A stretch of 9,272 bases of DNA from assembly GCA_030621455.1 (NCBI GenBank), contig JAUXHQ010000048.1, positions 1 to 9,272 of the forward strand. Direction: 5' to 3'. Each line of letters starts with the position of its first letter. Positions within the stretch are counted from its first letter, which is position 1. Position numbers and translations under genes: made by a program. This stretch comes from Deltaproteobacteria bacterium. GTDB taxonomy: Bacteria; Desulfobacterota; UBA8473. The notes under the pieces were generated by a model. The model was not told the DNA's origin. It searched no databases and saw nothing but the letters and a program-made list of their open reading frames with translations. Shown in pieces: positions 1 to 8,100 of the stretch.

Positions 1-381
1 CTCGAACCCGAACCTCCCGAAAAAATTGATCTGATAAGTCAAGACAAAAACCTTGCATATACCGAGAGCTTCCGATTCAGAGAGACACGCGTTCACCATT
101 TTAGTTGCGATCCCCTTACGCCAGAATTCCTCTCGGACAGCAAGGGATCTGATTTCTGCCAAGTCACCCCAGCAGACATGCATGGCACAAGCCCCAATAA
201 CCTGGTCTATCTTTTCGTGCACATACACGTGGAAGTCTCTCAGATTATCGTAGAGCTCACTTAAGGAACGGGGCAACATCTCTCCCTTTTGAGCATAACT
301 TTCTATCAAACCTTGAATCTCTCTGACATCAGCTACGCTTGCTTTCCTAATTATACCCTTCCCGTCCGAAAACTCTCTCAC
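1..381 (-). CDS. GNAT N-acetyltransferase, N-acetylglutamate-synthase-like (C-terminus outside window)
   Basis: This is a GNAT-fold acetyl-CoA-dependent acetyltransferase, of which 127 N-terminal codons are visible. The frame runs open off the window edge at base 1. Residues about 10-60 (IIRKASVADVREIQGLI, then MLPRSLSELYDNLRDF) and about 75-92 (LAEIRSLAVREEFWRKGIA, the acetyl-CoA pyrophosphate-binding motif A with RKGIA) match the short stand-alone acetyltransferases usually annotated as N-acetylglutamate synthase. These would catalyse the first step of arginine synthesis. The visible end (VLTYQINFFGRFGFE) is the usual beta5 region. The start is uncertain: an in-frame stop at 408-406 limits it, and tandem GTG codons at 384 and 381 are the only good candidates, preceded by GAGG at 389-386. 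It lies 221 nt downstream of aroC on the same strand. The GNAT family is clear; the substrate is inferred. Confidence 0.82.
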   Translation of the reverse strand, partial: MREFSDGKGIIRKASVADVREIQGLIESYAQKGEMLPRSLSELYDNLRDFHVYVHEKIDQVIGACAMHVCWGDLAEIRSLAVREEFWRKGIATKMVNACLSESEALGICKVFVLTYQINFFGRFGFE

Positions 382-384
382 CAC

Positions 385-602
385 CCCTCTATCTTTTCCC
401 GCCGTTTATTTTCTCCCACCCTTTTTAATATCTCTTCCCAAATCCCTCAATCTGAAATTATTTCAACCTATACAGTTACACAAACCTAGTGTCTTGAAGT
501 GTCTCTGATGATTCAGTCAACAGGGTTATGTTAAGCGGTAAAAACTGCCCAACTGCACAGGTCGAATTATTTTTCTGAAAGACTATAGTCCCCAAATTTC
601 TG
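385..602 (-). other. Gap between aroC and the acetyltransferase; purine-rich leader
   Basis: This 218-bp gap holds no gene. Read on the minus strand, about 452-385 is strikingly purine-rich, with few pyrimidine breaks, and leads straight into the tandem GTG starts of the acetyltransferase. A perfect 10-nt palindrome, GACTATAGTC, is at 581-590 just after the aroC stop, but it has no loop and no following T-run, so it is not a convincing terminator. A TTGACT box on the minus strand lacks a matching -10 at normal spacing. It is open whether the acetyltransferase is read from aroC or from its own promoter. Confidence 0.4.
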
Positions 603-1829
603 TCAATAGTTATTAACATAATTAATATATGCCTGATAATTCCTGTTTATCTCTTCAATGGAATCTCCGCCGAACTTTTCCAGGAAGGCATTAGCAATTT
701 CTATGGCCACCACTGCCTCACCGATTACCCCTGCCGCCGGAACGGCACAAGTGTCAGACCGCTCCACACTGGCCCCCAAGCTCTCTTTCGTGTCAATATC
801 TACGGATTTTAACGGTATGGGTAACGTAGGGATCGGTTTCATAACTGCCCTGGCTACTATGGGTTCCCCATTAGTGATTCCGCCTTCAATTCCACCGGCA
901 TTATTCGTCTTCCGGTAAAACCCCCCTTTACGTGCAAGCAGGTGAACTTCCTTTTCCGGAGGTTCTCCGGACACTTCTTTCTGGTCTTTCACCGGAGATT
1001 GATAGTATATCTCATCATGAACTTGAGAACCCGATCTCATAGCGTACTCAAAACCTAGGCCTATCTCAACCCCCTTGATGGCTTGTATGCTCATTAAGGC
1101 CTGAGCTATTCTCCCATCGAGTTTTCTGTCCCACTGGGCATATGTTCCCAACCCGATAGGCGCGCCTGTGATGATCACCTCGAATACGCCCCCCAGGGAA
1201 TCTCCCCTGGTTTTTGCGTCATCTATCCCGGTTCTCATCTTCCTCTCAGCATCACCATCAACACACCTCAGGTCAGAAGCCTCCGCCCTTACACCTATCT
1301 CCTCCAGAGATAGGTTGTCAACGTCGATTGTGACCCCCCCTATCTCCCGCACATGGCTGATTACGTCAATACAAAACTCCCGAAGAAAACATTTCACAAC
1401 AGCTCCCACAGCAACCCGACAAGCCGTTTCCCTTGCACTGGCACGTTCAAGGATATTTCTCATGTCCCTGTGGTTGTATTTGATGGCTCCGGCAAGATCA
1501 GCATGGCCCGGTCTAGGTCTGGTAAGACGCGTACCCACCGCTTCACATTGGGGGGAAGTAGACATCTCTTCCTTCCACTTCTCCCAGTCTTTGTTCTGTA
1601 TCACCAAGGTCACGGGAGATCCTATGGTCTTACCCCATCGAACCCCGGAGGTAATCTTAACCCGGTCCCTTTCTATCTTCATCCGTTGCCCTCGACCGTA
1701 ACCTACCTGTCTCCGGGCAAGATCAATATCTATATCTTTCTCAGCAATATTCAAACCCGCAGGGATTCCCTCAAGTACAGCTGTCAAAGACATCCCATGG
1801 GATTCCCCGGCCGTAATATACCTTATCAT
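603..1829 (-). CDS. aroC: Chorismate synthase
   Basis: AroC converts 5-enolpyruvylshikimate-3-phosphate to chorismate, the last step of the shikimate pathway, using reduced FMN in the cytoplasm. All family signatures are present: ITAGESHG at residues 5-12, [19 protein letters not shown] at 104-122, [17 protein letters not shown] at 128-144, [12 protein letters not shown] at 252-263, the [16 protein letters not shown] block at 309-324, and the C-terminal [16 protein letters not shown] at 357-372. At 408 residues it is full length and on the longer side of the family. The ATG start has AGG eight bases upstream. It follows pilQ after 59 nt with no terminator visible between them, so it probably rides on the pilus transcript. 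Placement of aroC directly after pilQ is, from memory, typical of Geobacter-like deltaproteobacteria. Confidence 0.98.
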   Translation of the reverse strand: MIRYITAGESHGMSLTAVLEGIPAGLNIAEKDIDIDLARRQVGYGRGQRMKIERDRVKITSGVRWGKTIGSPVTLVIQNKDWEKWKEEMSTSPQCEAVGTRLTRPRPGHADLAGAIKYNHRDMRNILERASARETACRVAVGAVVKCFLREFCIDVISHVREIGGVTIDVDNLSLEEIGVRAEASDLRCVDGDAERKMRTGIDDAKTRGDSLGGVFEVIITGAPIGLGTYAQWDRKLDGRIAQALMSIQAIKGVEIGLGFEYAMRSGSQVHDEIYYQSPVKDQKEVSGEPPEKEVHLLARKGGFYRKTNNAGGIEGGITNGEPIVARAVMKPIPTLPIPLKSVDIDTKESLGASVERSDTCAVPAAGVIGEAVVAIEIANAFLEKFGGDSIEEINRNYQAYINYVNNY

Positions 1830-1888
1830 TTTGTTTACCTGAATCGACCCTATTGATCTTAAGAAATATAAAGGTCTTTCGGATTTTC

Positions 1889-4003
1889 CTAAACGGCGGG
1901 TTCTTGTTCAACAATCGTGGGTGTAATAAATATCAGGAGTTCCGTCACTTCATCCTTTTCGAATGTGTTCTTAAAAAGCCAACCGAGGACCGGGATCTTC
2001 GAAAAAAAAGGCACTCCGCTATCCGCAGTCTGCTGTACTCTTTCATATATTCCGCCGATTACCGTTGTCTCTCCGTTTTTCACAAGGACCTTAGTCTCCG
2101 CTTTCCTCGTATCGATACCGGGCTCTCCACCATATCCCGTCTGAGAAGATTTCTGGTCTTTTTTTGCCATTACCTCCATGATAACACTTCCATCCGGAGT
2201 AATGTGGGGAGTAACATCCAGTTTCAGGGTAGCATCCTTGAATTCCGTAGATACGGTCCCTTCTTCGGTCATCTTGAGGTACGGGAGGGCGACACCTTGC
2301 TCTATTGTCGCCTGTTCATTGTCTAATGTAACGACCTTCGGTCTTGATATTATCTTTACCTTTTCGTCTTTCTCCATAGCTGTTAACACCAAATCGAGTT
2401 GTGTCGAATTACTTAGATACCCGTAACCAAGGCCGCCAAACGCAGCACTTGCAGCTAGGTTTATGGCATAGTTTCCTCCTGCCGCTCCATAGACGGTATG
2501 ATCACTCGATGAATCAACATTTGTACTGCCGCCCCACTGAATACCAATTTCACTTGTGAACGTAGGATTAGACTGCACTATCCTCGCCTCGATCAGAACC
2601 TGCCGGGTCGGGGTATCCAATTCTCTCAAGATCTCTTTCGCTTCCAATACACTCGCCTGAACATCATTAATGATTAGAGCATTTGTCCTCTCATCAGCGG
2701 ACACCTTTCCACGCGGCGACAGGGTTATCCGGTTCTTAATGTCTTTCGCCACAGCGTAGTTTAAATATAAGATCTCTGTGACCAGTTTCTCAAGCGCTTC
2801 CTGCTTTCTAAACTTCCCGGCAGAAGCTACTCTGATAATATTTCCGTCCCTGGCCATCTCAAGACCAGTAATGGAGAGAATGACATCCAAGGCATGATCC
2901 CACCGGACATCAACCATCCTCATTGTCACTGTTCCTTTAACATCGCTTCCGGCAACCACATTCAGGTTACTCACGTCTGCTATCAACCGTAAGACATTCT
3001 TCACATCTGCATCCTGAAAATCCATAGACATTTTTTTGCCCGTGTATTTTTTCCCTTCACCTTCCTCTTGAAGAGCAGACCCTATGACAACTGCGCCTTT
3101 TTCCGTCCTGATTGCTGTTTCTGCCTGTGGTTCAGCCGTGGATGATGCAGATGAAGCCCCGGCATATGTCTCTTTAGATAATGCTTCCTGCGGCTGATCA
3201 AAGTCGAGATATATGATGTTTTTCTCTTGAAAGACATGATAGGGGACCATAGTTCTCAATTTAATATCTATCTTAACAGCCTTAACACCGGAAATTGTGG
3301 ACTCATACGGCTTAATTAGTCTCACCGCATTCTCCGTTCCCGCCACTTCCAATTTTTCCTGAAGTCTCTCCGGGATTTCCATCTCAACCAATTCCAGGAC
3401 TAAGGTGTTCTCCGATACCTTCGATAGATCATACTTGGCCTTGCGGGAGGTAGATACAATAACCTGGGACTTTCCCATCATCCGCTTGAAGTCTATGTTC
3501 TCAACCGTTCCAATCTCTCCAACTGAGGTCTCTTCTCGCTCCATGTACCTGCTTACATAGAGGATAAGCCTATCACCGTCTTTAACAACTTGATAATCTA
3601 CTATCTTCTCCAAACCGATCTCTATCCTGCTGACCTTCCCCTCCCCATTATCAAACTGTGTACTCTTGATCTTCTTTACCGTTCCGTTATCGACCTCAAT
3701 AATCCGTGTCAATTCCCCTAAGTCGGCATTGTGTACATCAACAACTATCCGCGGAACATCGGTCCGCTTAAACACCGTGTAGGTCAGGGGGCTGGTTCCC
3801 TGTATAGTAATCCTCGACCTCTCCTGGTCTTCTGAAACGTCAATCCTTTGAATCAACGTCACATCCCCTGCCTCAATCCCTTGGCCTACTGGGTTAACCT
3901 GAAGCCTCTTAGGAGAACACGCAAAAATCAAGAACATGGATATAACAAGGAATAAAAGCAAAAGCTTCCCGATTTGGTTCGTATCCCGGACATTAAAATT
4001 CAT
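1889..4003 (-). CDS. pilQ: Type IV pilus outer-membrane secretin PilQ
   Basis: PilQ forms the multimeric outer-membrane channel through which the type IV pilus passes. The 704-residue protein shows, in order: a hydrophobic export signal (13-28) ending at Cys29 (LIFACS); two AMIN-type domains that in the family bind peptidoglycan (about 50-150 and 165-270); a Ser/Ala/Glu-rich linker (about 275-318); an STN/N0 domain (about 322-395, [20 protein letters not shown]); an N1/KH-like domain (about 405-470, ending near [14 protein letters not shown]); and the secretin beta-barrel domain (about 475-700). The barrel domain carries the signature [18 protein letters not shown] at 664-681. A GGAG box 7 nt before the ATG is strong. 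The start overlaps the pilP stop as ATGA. The IFA|C motif with Ser at +2 looks like a lipobox, which is not the rule for PilQ. An 8-T run lies in the codons for P-F-F-S. Confidence 0.97.
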   Translation of the reverse strand: MNFNVRDTNQIGKLLLLFLVISMFLIFACSPKRLQVNPVGQGIEAGDVTLIQRIDVSEDQERSRITIQGTSPLTYTVFKRTDVPRIVVDVHNADLGELTRIIEVDNGTVKKIKSTQFDNGEGKVSRIEIGLEKIVDYQVVKDGDRLILYVSRYMEREETSVGEIGTVENIDFKRMMGKSQVIVSTSRKAKYDLSKVSENTLVLELVEMEIPERLQEKLEVAGTENAVRLIKPYESTISGVKAVKIDIKLRTMVPYHVFQEKNIIYLDFDQPQEALSKETYAGASSASSTAEPQAETAIRTEKGAVVIGSALQEEGEGKKYTGKKMSMDFQDADVKNVLRLIADVSNLNVVAGSDVKGTVTMRMVDVRWDHALDVILSITGLEMARDGNIIRVASAGKFRKQEALEKLVTEILYLNYAVAKDIKNRITLSPRGKVSADERTNALIINDVQASVLEAKEILRELDTPTRQVLIEARIVQSNPTFTSEIGIQWGGSTNVDSSSDHTVYGAAGGNYAINLAASAAFGGLGYGYLSNSTQLDLVLTAMEKDEKVKIISRPKVVTLDNEQATIEQGVALPYLKMTEEGTVSTEFKDATLKLDVTPHITPDGSVIMEVMAKKDQKSSQTGYGGEPGIDTRKAETKVLVKNGETTVIGGIYERVQQTADSGVPFFSKIPVLGWLFKNTFEKDEVTELLIFITPTIVEQEPAV

Positions 4004-4545
4004 CGTGTTTCTCCTTCTTCTTCGTCGTGGAGTTTAAGAGAAGTCCTCACGCTTTTACTCTTGCCAAAATGATCTCGGTGCCTTTCCCTTATTATTACGC
4101 TATCCTTCAGTATCCTCATAACCCTTCCGCTATGCATACCTATACAGGTCCCTCTCCTCAACATATACCCCCTGCCCACAGAGTCCTCAACCACAGCCAT
4201 ATTCTCGCCGGCTCCCCACACGATCCCTGTCAGTGTCAACTGACTCAACTCAAGTTCCTGTAATGGTGTAAGCCGTGTATCTTTCCTTTTCTCTTCACCT
4301 GCCCGGCCTATATGAATAAACGGTTTGAAAGGATCTCTTTTGCCTTTCGCACGATAACTGTATTTCTTCTCAGAAGTTACCTTTGGAGGCTCTTTAGCGG
4401 CAATCTTTTCCTCGGAGGAAGCAGCCTCCGGCACCTGAGGCTCGGTCTCAGCCCCCGCAATAGTGAAAAAGAAAACCAATACGGCTGAAAGGAAGAGGAT
4501 AATGCTTCCGCAATAATTATTTTTTCTTGCCCTTTTTAGTCTCAC
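4000..4545 (-). CDS. pilP: Type IV pilus periplasmic assembly protein PilP (GTG start)
   Basis: PilP bridges the inner-membrane PilN/PilO complex to the PilQ secretin in the periplasm. The 181-residue protein has a basic N-terminus, a hydrophobic segment (about 14-31) ending IAGA before an acidic, Pro-rich linker (33-60), then the conserved KRDPFKPF motif (69-76). The small beta domain is at about 95-155 (LTLTGIVWG, MAVVEDSVGRGYMLRRGTCIG, VMRILKDSVIIRE). The start codon is GTG at 4545, with AAGG eight bases upstream. It lies inside pilO, giving a 29-nt overlap in another frame, and the stop overlaps the pilQ start by 4 nt. PilP is classically a lipoprotein. Here the only early cysteine (Cys12) precedes the hydrophobic stretch, so no lipobox is visible and the protein is either cleaved after AGA or stays anchored. 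Confidence 0.94.
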   Translation of the reverse strand: MRLKRARKNNYCGSIILFLSAVLVFFFTIAGAETEPQVPEAASSEEKIAAKEPPKVTSEKKYSYRAKGKRDPFKPFIHIGRAGEEKRKDTRLTPLQELELSQLTLTGIVWGAGENMAVVEDSVGRGYMLRRGTCIGMHSGRVMRILKDSVIIRERHRDHFGKSKSVRTSLKLHDEEEGETR

Positions 4546-5134
4546 TTTCTTGCCTTACTCCGAGAAATCTGAAGGTTGTCGCACGACAGGACGTCTTTAA
4601 CAAAATCCCTTTGGTACGGTCTCCCGATGGAGCCATATTTACATTCGTGAGGTTCACTATGCGGGGAAGGTTGCTTACCCTGTCGAAAAAGGTAACAACC
4701 CTATGGAAACTGCCTAACACCTCAATATCAACGGGAACTTCCGAATAGAAGTTTTTACTAACCTCTGGTTTTGGCCTGAACAACAAAAACTCGAGTCCAG
4801 TCTCTTTTCCAAGCCTGGAAATATCGGACAGCAAACTGGGGATCTCCTTGGTGCTGGGAAGCTGGACTAAAACCCGCACAAACTCCGCATCCAATCTGGC
4901 TACTTCTTCTTTATATGCCGGCAGTTTGCTCGCAAGGGCCTGTTTTTTTTCCAGGTCCTTCTGTAATCGGTCGAGATTTATTTCTAGTCGGCCGATCTCT
5001 TCTTGCTTTGGTGTATACAAGGGAAAATAGTAAACACCCGATATAAAAATCAGAGCGCAGATAAGTATCAACACCTTTTTTAGGATGGATAATTTTATTA
5101 TAGTATCCGCCAAGGAATTTAAGTTTACCGCCAT
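4517..5134 (-). CDS. pilO: Type IV pilus inner-membrane assembly protein PilO
   Basis: PilO pairs with PilN through transmembrane and coiled-coil segments to form the inner-membrane alignment platform of the pilus machine. The 205-residue protein has a short cytoplasmic N-terminus, one transmembrane helix (about 20-38), a periplasmic coiled coil (about 42-88, rich in Leu/Glu/Lys/Arg), then the PilO ferredoxin-like domain (about 90-192). That domain has the typical QLPSTKEIPSLLSDISRLGK (91-110) and VPVDIEVLGSFHRVVTFFDR (133-152) stretches. The tail is lysine-rich. GAGGGG stands about 4 nt before the ATG. It starts 8 nt after the pilN stop and overlaps pilP by 29 nt. A run of eight A occurs in the coding strand (complement of 4943-4950) encoding Glu-Lys-Lys. 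Confidence 0.96.
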   Translation of the reverse strand: MAVNLNSLADTIIKLSILKKVLILICALIFISGVYYFPLYTPKQEEIGRLEINLDRLQKDLEKKQALASKLPAYKEEVARLDAEFVRVLVQLPSTKEIPSLLSDISRLGKETGLEFLLFRPKPEVSKNFYSEVPVDIEVLGSFHRVVTFFDRVSNLPRIVNLTNVNMAPSGDRTKGILLKTSCRATTFRFLGVRQESETKKGKKK

Positions 5135-5142
5135 CTAACCCC

Positions 5143-5694
5143 TCATTTCTTTTCAGGTAAAACTACCTGGCAATTGATATTGAAGCTTTCAAGCTTCATC
5201 TCTCCCTGAATATTCTGCTGTGATTCAATCAGCTCAATACCTGAGAAACGGGGAGATCCTTCCAGGTTTCTCATAAAACGGGCGATAGTCTCATTATCCA
5301 GCGCTATGCCGTTAAGCGTCAACTTCAGATTATCCTCCTTCAGTGAGGTAACCCATAGTTTTCCCGGGGTATTTTGGCCTAGTCCGTCGAGCATACGGAC
5401 CGGACCAGTCTTCTTGCTATTCAACATCTCAATAATTCTTATCTTCTCCTGTAATTCTTTCTTCCGCTTTTCATATCTCTTGACATCCCCCACTATCGCA
5501 GTCAGCCGGTTGACCTCTTCCTGGGTAGTCTTAATCTCAGAGTTCAGGGAATCAATTTTCCTGCCCATCCTAATATGAACGAGGGCAATAAAAACTAAGA
5601 GTAACGCCATTGAGAGAACGCAGATGGATATATATTGCCTCGCACTTTCTCTCCTTCTCTCTTCTCTTATTGGTAATAGATTTATTCTTATCAT
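5143..5694 (-). CDS. pilN: Type IV pilus inner-membrane assembly protein PilN
   Basis: PilN is the partner of PilO and the membrane receptor for PilM. Its extreme N-terminus carries the conserved INLLP peptide (residues 4-8) that in the family docks into the PilM cleft. It is followed by a basic stretch (REERRRESAR), one transmembrane helix (about 22-41), a long coiled coil (about 45-92) and a ferredoxin-like periplasmic domain (about 98-180; LWVTSLKEDNLKLTLNGIA). The length of 183 residues is normal. The ATG lies in an ATGA overlap with the pilM stop, and a GAGGAGGG box sits about 10 nt upstream inside pilM, so the two are probably translationally coupled. Confidence 0.96.
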   Translation of the reverse strand: MIRINLLPIREERRRESARQYISICVLSMALLLVFIALVHIRMGRKIDSLNSEIKTTQEEVNRLTAIVGDVKRYEKRKKELQEKIRIIEMLNSKKTGPVRMLDGLGQNTPGKLWVTSLKEDNLKLTLNGIALDNETIARFMRNLEGSPRFSGIELIESQQNIQGEMKLESFNINCQVVLPEKK

Positions 5695-6752
5695 TTATCC
5701 CCAACCCTCCTCAAAGCCAAACCTACTCCCACGGCCATCAGAGGAGCGATATATTCAATGTATTCCGGATCAAAGCTCTTTTCACTGCAATCGATATTTG
5801 CAAAGGGGTTTAACACTTCTACAGGCACATCTGCCACCCTGTTCTCAATAATCCTCTTAAATCGAGCGCTCTTTGAAAGCCCTCCACTTAGATATATCTT
5901 ACTAATCTGCTCCTCCACAAATGTTGCCCAGAAAAAATCCAGAGATCTCTTAATCTCCACAACCAGTGGGAGAGACACATCTCTCACAATTTCCTCTATG
6001 TCACTAAGATCAATCCCTTCGATCTCTCCACCCATCTTCAGTGTCTCTGCCTCTTCGTAACTAAGATCCTTCCTTTTCTGAATCTCTGCCGTGATCTTAT
6101 TTCCTCCTATAGAGACATCACGGGTAAAGACCGAAACACCATTTTTCAGAACATTCATATTCAGAATACTAGCGCCGATATCGATAAGGGCTATTGTTTC
6201 TCCGTCTTCGGATGAATAATTCGCTTCAAACATGTTCTCGAGGGCAAAGGAATCGATATCCATTATAACAGTATTCAACCCCGCCTCCTTTATTACCGCA
6301 GTATATTCATTAATCATGTCGAGTTTCGCGGCTACCAGCAACACATTCATCCGGCTCTTGTCTTCAGGGTTTTCCCCCAATATCTGAAAATCAATGTTCA
6401 CATCATCAATCTCAAAAGGGATATATTGCTCCGCCTCCCATTTTATCGATTCCTCCAGCTCCTGCTCAGTCATGATCGGTAGTGATATGCTCTTGATGAT
6501 TACGGAATGGCCCGAGATTGACGCAGCCACATTTTTATTTTTTACTTTGAGGTTCGAGACTAGATTCCGGATAATATCAGCGACTACGCCCGGTTCCCTT
6601 AAGGCGCCATCAATAATCGCCCCTGAAGGGAAAAAACCGATCCCAACGTTCTTCAGCCGATACCCAGCCTTTGTCTCTTCAAGTTCCAATAGCTTAACGG
6701 AACTGGAGCCGATATCCAAACCGACGACATCCTTCTTTGGAAAAAAAATCAT
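5691..6752 (-). CDS. pilM: Type IV pilus assembly protein PilM, actin-like ATP-binding
   Basis: PilM is a cytoplasmic FtsA/actin-fold protein that binds the PilN tail and couples the pilus motor to the envelope complex. The 353-residue sequence shows the phosphate-1 loop VVGLDIGSSSVK (9-20), an SHS2-like insert (about 85-145; SLPIMTEQELEESIKWEAEQ), the phosphate-2 loop ALIDIGASILNMNVL (188-202), SIGGNKIT (214-221) and the adenosine motif IYLSGGLSKSARF (286-298). It is the first gene of the pilMNOPQ set. AGAGAG stands 8 nt before the ATG. A sigma-54-type promoter lies upstream at 6845-6860. The start codon is followed directly by A and eight T (6748-6741), a homopolymer in codons 2-4. Confidence 0.97.
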   Translation of the reverse strand: MIFFPKKDVVGLDIGSSSVKLLELEETKAGYRLKNVGIGFFPSGAIIDGALREPGVVADIIRNLVSNLKVKNKNVAASISGHSVIIKSISLPIMTEQELEESIKWEAEQYIPFEIDDVNIDFQILGENPEDKSRMNVLLVAAKLDMINEYTAVIKEAGLNTVIMDIDSFALENMFEANYSSEDGETIALIDIGASILNMNVLKNGVSVFTRDVSIGGNKITAEIQKRKDLSYEEAETLKMGGEIEGIDLSDIEEIVRDVSLPLVVEIKRSLDFFWATFVEEQISKIYLSGGLSKSARFKRIIENRVADVPVEVLNPFANIDCSEKSFDPEYIEYIAPLMAVGVGLALRRVGDK

Positions 6753-6844
6753 ACACGTTCTCTCTTGGTTTTGCCGAACACCTTAAATGAAGGGTATAGA
6801 ACCTTGATTACTGTTTCAGCGGATCATAGCTGGTTTCATTTACA

Positions 6845-6860
6845 AGCAAGCCTCATGCCA
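6845..6860 (-). promoter_or_regulatory. Sigma-54 (RpoN) promoter for the pilMNOPQ operon
   Basis: On the minus strand the sequence reads TGGCATGAGGCTTGCT. It carries the -24 GG and -12 GC elements exactly ten bases apart and fits the TGGCAYR-N4-TTGCW consensus at every defined position. It is in the 131-bp gap between the ftsB-like stop and pilM, on the strand that transcribes pilM. A start site near 6834 would give a leader of about 80 nt. Sigma-54 promoters need a bacterial enhancer-binding activator. For pilus genes the known one is PilR, but no activator site was identified here; it would be expected upstream, inside the ftsB-like gene. No good sigma-70 promoter was seen in the same gap. 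Confidence 0.75.
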
Positions 6861-6883
6861 AAGTAAAGAAACCTTTAGCAGAA

Positions 6884-7222
6884 TCAATAAACAGAGTCAA
6901 TATCTTTTTCTAACTTCTTGTCAAGGACACCGTGTTCAGTTCCAGAGGCCCTGAACTGGTAAATAATCTCATCTTCCTTCACTAAGCCCAACTCCTGCCT
7001 AGCAATTTTGTCAATACGTTTTAGGTCTCTCTTCAGAAGGTCAATCTCTTCTTTTAGGTTCCGATTTTCCTGCCTAATCTTTTCATTGAGAGTCTTTATC
7101 TGATCCGTCTCCTCAGTTAACCGATGAACTCGGACGATTCCACGCTGTCCAACAGTGCTAAAGAAAATCACAAAGAAAACAAGCACTAGCAAGACAACAA
7201 AGTACTTTTTGTCTATCCTCAT
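6884..7222 (-). CDS. ftsB: FtsB/DivIC-family septum formation initiator
   Basis: This is a small bitopic membrane protein of the FtsB/DivIC family, which with FtsL and FtsQ relatives activates septal peptidoglycan synthesis at the division site. The 112 residues comprise a short basic N-terminus (MRIDKK), one transmembrane helix (about 7-24), a coiled coil (about 34-72; regular Leu/Ile spacing with Glu/Lys/Arg), and the family motif IARQELGLVKEDEIIYQF (73-90). A hydrophilic tail of about 20 residues follows. The ATG overlaps the larE stop as ATGA, so translation is probably coupled to larE. The usual neighbour of ftsB is eno or ispD; pairing with larE is less expected. The symbol follows family resemblance, and DivIC versus FtsB cannot be separated by eye. 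Confidence 0.88.
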   Translation of the reverse strand: MRIDKKYFVVLLVLVFFVIFFSTVGQRGIVRVHRLTEETDQIKTLNEKIRQENRNLKEEIDLLKRDLKRIDKIARQELGLVKEDEIIYQFRASGTEHGVLDKKLEKDIDSVY

Positions 7223-8034
7223 GCATCCAAGACCTCGTTCATACTACCTGTTTTGTATCCTTCCAAATCTAACGTAATGTATATAAACCCGGTTTCTCTA
7301 AATTCCTCCACGACTCTGCGCCTGGTCTTTTCATCATAGAACCTGGGTATCTCATGGGGATATACCTCAATCCTGGCTATCTCATTATGATATCTTACCC
7401 GATACTGTTTAAAACCCAGTTCCCTTAAGAGTCTTTCACATTTAGAAATCCTGTACAACAGCTCACGGTTAATCTCTGTTCCATACGGTACCCGGGATGA
7501 CAAACAAGAGAATGCGGGCTTGGCCCATGTCCAAAGGTCTAACCTTTTGCTCAACTTTCTAATGTTGTCCTTCGTAAGCCCTGCCTCCAGGAGTGGACTA
7601 CGGATTGCTTGCTCTTTTGCTGCCTCCATCCCAGGCCGGAAATCCTTCCTGTCATCATAATTTGAACCGTCCGCTACCCAATCCAAGTGGAAATCCTTGG
7701 CCCTCTTCCTGCATATCTCAAACAATTCCTTCTTACAATAATAACATCTTCTCAGGGTGTTTTGAGAAAATTTCCGGCGACTCAATTCATTGGTTTCGAC
7801 AACCAAGTGTCTGGCCCCTATCTCTAAGGCGATCCTCTTGGCATCGTGAATTTCCCAATCTGGGTGGATGGGAGAGAGCCCGGTCAAAGCCACGACGCGC
7901 CCCCCCAACTCATCATGGGCAACCTTTAGCAAGAAAGTGCTATCCACCCCACCGGAAAAGGCTAGCAATACGGTGCCCATACCCCTGATTATCCTCTTTA
8001 ACCCTTCATACTTCTCGTTGATCCCATCGACCAT
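7219..8034 (-). CDS. larE: LarE-type ATP-dependent sulfur transferase, three-cysteine (probable 4Fe-4S) form
   Basis: LarE inserts sulfur into the dinicotinic precursor made by LarB during synthesis of the nickel-pincer nucleotide cofactor of lactate racemase and relatives. The 271-residue protein starts with the N-type PP-loop AFSGGVDSTFL (25-35) and includes VADGSNYDDRKDFRPG (120-135) and PAFSCLSSRVPYGTEI (173-188), all typical of LarE. Cys177 corresponds to the cysteine that acts as sacrificial sulfur donor in Lactobacillus plantarum LarE. Cys97 and Cys100 (RCYYCK) add the CxxC seen in LarE proteins that hold a 4Fe-4S cluster. The ATG at 8034 is the first Met, with a weak GAGGG about 12 nt upstream. 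No larA, larB or larC is in the window. The stop overlaps the ftsB-like start. Confidence 0.93.
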   Translation of the reverse strand: MVDGINEKYEGLKRIIRGMGTVLLAFSGGVDSTFLLKVAHDELGGRVVALTGLSPIHPDWEIHDAKRIALEIGARHLVVETNELSRRKFSQNTLRRCYYCKKELFEICRKRAKDFHLDWVADGSNYDDRKDFRPGMEAAKEQAIRSPLLEAGLTKDNIRKLSKRLDLWTWAKPAFSCLSSRVPYGTEINRELLYRISKCERLLRELGFKQYRVRYHNEIARIEVYPHEIPRFYDEKTRRRVVEEFRETGFIYITLDLEGYKTGSMNEVLDA

Positions 8035-8100
8035 TAGAGTAAATAACCCTCAGTCCCGAGAGGCCCGGGTCGTGTATTTCAAGTTGGCGCCCTTCGAGTG

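Noticed and set aside
53..489. Two 66-codon plus-strand frames at the left end
   Set aside because: The first is antisense to the GNAT gene; the second comes from the pyrimidine-rich strand of its leader and looks like no known protein.
1168..1856. Long plus-strand open frames opposite aroC (177 and 167 codons)
   Set aside because: They are antisense shadows of the well-supported aroC gene, with no recognisable domain and compositions expected from the complementary strand.
1853..2326. 157-codon plus-strand frame opposite the 3' end of pilQ
   Set aside because: It lies antisense to the conserved secretin domain and shows no family signature.
6394..6786. 130-codon plus-strand frame opposite the pilM start
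   Set aside because: It is antisense to the PilM ATP-binding region and has a serine/phenylalanine-rich shadow composition.
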